From Hylemonella gracilis (GTDB lineage: Bacteria > Pseudomonadota > Gammaproteobacteria > Burkholderiales > Burkholderiaceae_C), in assembly GCF_004328645.1 (NCBI RefSeq), contig NZ_CP031395.1, positions 769,501-833,500 on the forward strand: a DNA stretch of 64,000 nucleotides. The letters run 5' to 3'. The translations under genes were made by a program, and so were the position numbers. This document shows, one piece after another, positions 62,827 through 64,000 of the stretch. Numbering within the stretch: the stretch's first letter is position 1; each line of letters starts with the position of its first letter. Under the pieces are notes generated by a model. It saw only the letters and a program-made list of their open reading frames with translations, was not told where the DNA came from and did not search any database.

Positions 62827-63891
62827 ATGCCGCTCGTTTCCATGCGCGAACTGCTGGACCATGCCGCCGAAAACGGCTATGGCATTCCGGCCTTCAACGT
62901 CAACAACCTGGAGCAGGTGCAAGCCGTGATGGCCGCCGCGGATGAAGTGGGCGCTCCCGTCATCCTGCAGGCCAGCGCTGGCGCGCGCAAGTACGCGGGC
63001 GAGCCCTTCATCAAGCACCTGATCCAGGCGGCCATGGAAGCCTATCCGCATATCCCCCTGGTGATGCACCAGGACCATGGCACCACGCCCAAGGTCTGCG
63101 AAGGTGCTATTTCCCTGGGCTTCGGCTCGGTCATGATGGACGGTTCGCTCAAGGAAGACGGCAAGACCCCGGCCGACTTCGCCTACAACGTGGACGTGAC
63201 CCGCAAGGTCGTGGCCATGGCGCACCAGGTCGGCGTCACCGTCGAAGGTGAGCTCGGTTGCCTGGGCAATCTGGAAACCGGCGAAGCTGGCGAGGAAGAC
63301 GGTATCGGCGCCGAAGGCAAGCTGGACCACAGCCAGATGCTGACCGACCCCGAAGAGGCCGCCCAGTTCGTCAAGGCCACCCAGCTTGACGCCCTTGCCA
63401 TCGCCATCGGCACCAGCCATGGCGCCTACAAGTTCAGCCGCCCACCCACCGGTGACATCCTGGCCATCAGCCGCGTGAAGGAAATCCACCGGCGCATTCC
63501 CAATACCCACCTGGTGATGCACGGTTCTTCCTCCGTGCCGCAGGAACTGCTGGCCATCATCAACCAGTACGGCGGCAAGATGAAAGAAACCTACGGCGTG
63601 CCCGTGGCCGAGATCCAGGAAGCCATCAAGCACGGCGTGCGCAAGATCAACATCGACACCGACATCCGCCTGGCCATGACCGGCGCGGTGCGTAAGTTCC
63701 TGGCCGAGAACCCGGACAAGTTCGATGCCCGTGAATGGCTCAAGCCCGCGCGCGAAGCCGCCAAGCTGGTCTGCAAGGCGCGTTACCTGGAGTTCGGCTG
63801 CGAAGGCCAGGGCGCCAGGGTCAAGAGTCAGGGCCTGGCCATGATGGCGCAGAAGTACGCCAAGGGCGAGCTGGCACAGGTCGTGCATTGA
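62827..63891 (+). CDS. fba: Fructose-bisphosphate aldolase, class II (Calvin-cycle type)
   Basis: This zinc-dependent aldolase splits fructose 1,6-bisphosphate and, in the Calvin subtype, also handles sedoheptulose bisphosphate. The 354-residue protein starts [20 protein letters not shown] with the zinc histidines in [11 protein letters not shown] and the later [10 protein letters not shown], plus [13 protein letters not shown]. The ATG follows CCAGGGGAACCCC. A longer opening to 62767 has no ribosome site. It is followed by a strong terminator and probably purC, as in many Burkholderiales. Confidence 0.96.
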   Translation: MPLVSMRELLDHAAENGYGIPAFNVNNLEQVQAVMAAADEVGAPVILQASAGARKYAGEPFIKHLIQAAMEAYPHIPLVMHQDHGTTPKVCEGAISLGFGSVMMDGSLKEDGKTPADFAYNVDVTRKVVAMAHQVGVTVEGELGCLGNLETGEAGEEDGIGAEGKLDHSQMLTDPEEAAQFVKATQLDALAIAIGTSHGAYKFSRPPTGDILAISRVKEIHRRIPNTHLVMHGSSSVPQELLAIINQYGGKMKETYGVPVAEIQEAIKHGVRKINIDTDIRLAMTGAVRKFLAENPDKFDAREWLKPAREAAKLVCKARYLEFGCEGQGARVKSQGLAMMAQKYAKGELAQVVH

Positions 63892-63929
63892 GCGTCGGCC
63901 TTGAGCCAACGCAGCTTGCGATAATCCAC

Positions 63930-63950
63930 AGCCCGGCGACGCGCCGGGCT
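63930..63950 (+). terminator. Rho-independent terminator of fba
   Basis: AGCCCGGCG and CGCCGGGCT form a perfect nine-base-pair stem with an ACG loop, followed by a run of T (63950-63955). It lies 38 bases past the fba stop. Confidence 0.88.
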
Positions 63951-63973
63951 TTTTCTTTTCCGGGAACCTGTTC

Positions 63974-64000
63974 ATGACCAGCGCCCTGCACACTTCCAGC
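63974..64000 (+). CDS. purC: Start of a gene, probably purC (cut by window edge)
   Basis: An ATG at 63974 opens MTSALHTSS, nine codons to the window end. The N-terminus MTxALHTS and the place right after fba match SAICAR synthetase (purC) in related bacteria as I remember them. Too short to confirm. Confidence 0.4.

Overview
The window is high-GC, gene-dense chromosomal DNA from a betaproteobacterium, most likely a member of the Burkholderiales close to Comamonadaceae. The supporting evidence is the type-2 argC, the DUF3717-DUF1289 protein, YaeQ, the dprA-smg and def-fmt neighbourhood, the Calvin-type class II aldolase followed by what looks like purC, and an outer-membrane protein resembling DUF3138. 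The genus cannot be fixed from this sequence. I see no tRNA, rRNA, CRISPR array, insertion sequence or prophage.

Layout. 1-15.5 kb is housekeeping: recA (5' end cut off)-recX, argC, sucCD, terC, a PP2C phosphatase, a class II cyclic-nucleotide phosphodiesterase-like protein, a type IV pilin, moaC, a BepA-like M48 protease, an unknown 153-residue protein with a second terC, a DUF3717-DUF1289 protein, yaeQ, purB and a GST. 15.5-34.8 kb holds a degenerate HD-GYP protein, the heptose-1-phosphate adenylyltransferase, glnE divergent from the giant yhdP, mltA, a fused indolepyruvate ferredoxin oxidoreductase, yajC-secD-secF and a cytochrome b561. 34.8-54.3 kb is a polyamine locus: an Lrp regulator with a DMT exporter, divergent from an aminotransferase-puuB-puuD unit, then puuA, a putrescine aminotransferase, a four-gene polyamine ABC importer, a frameshifted outer-membrane protein, puuC, gabT/puuE, a second glutamine-synthetase-like ligase and a second DMT transporter. 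54.3-64 kb returns to housekeeping: an unknown protein, pyk, pgk, azlCD, fmt, def, dprA, smg, fba and the first codons of a probable purC.

How the genes work together. The polyamine locus contains uptake (potFGHI), gamma-glutamylation (puuA and a paralogue), oxidation (puuB), aldehyde oxidation (puuC), hydrolysis of gamma-glutamyl-GABA (puuD) and transamination (three PLP enzymes). This is a near-complete route from putrescine to GABA and succinate semialdehyde for nitrogen and carbon. A perfectly spaced -24/-12 (sigma-54) promoter stands before the transporter and a weaker one before the aminotransferase unit, and paired inverted repeats lie next to the Lrp gene. Together these suggest nitrogen-responsive control.

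Caution. Three genes (pilin, the DUF3138-like protein and fmt) are each broken or extended in a way that adding one base to a short G/C run would repair. This looks more like a recurring homopolymer under-call in the assembly than three biological lesions, although phase variation cannot be excluded from sequence alone.
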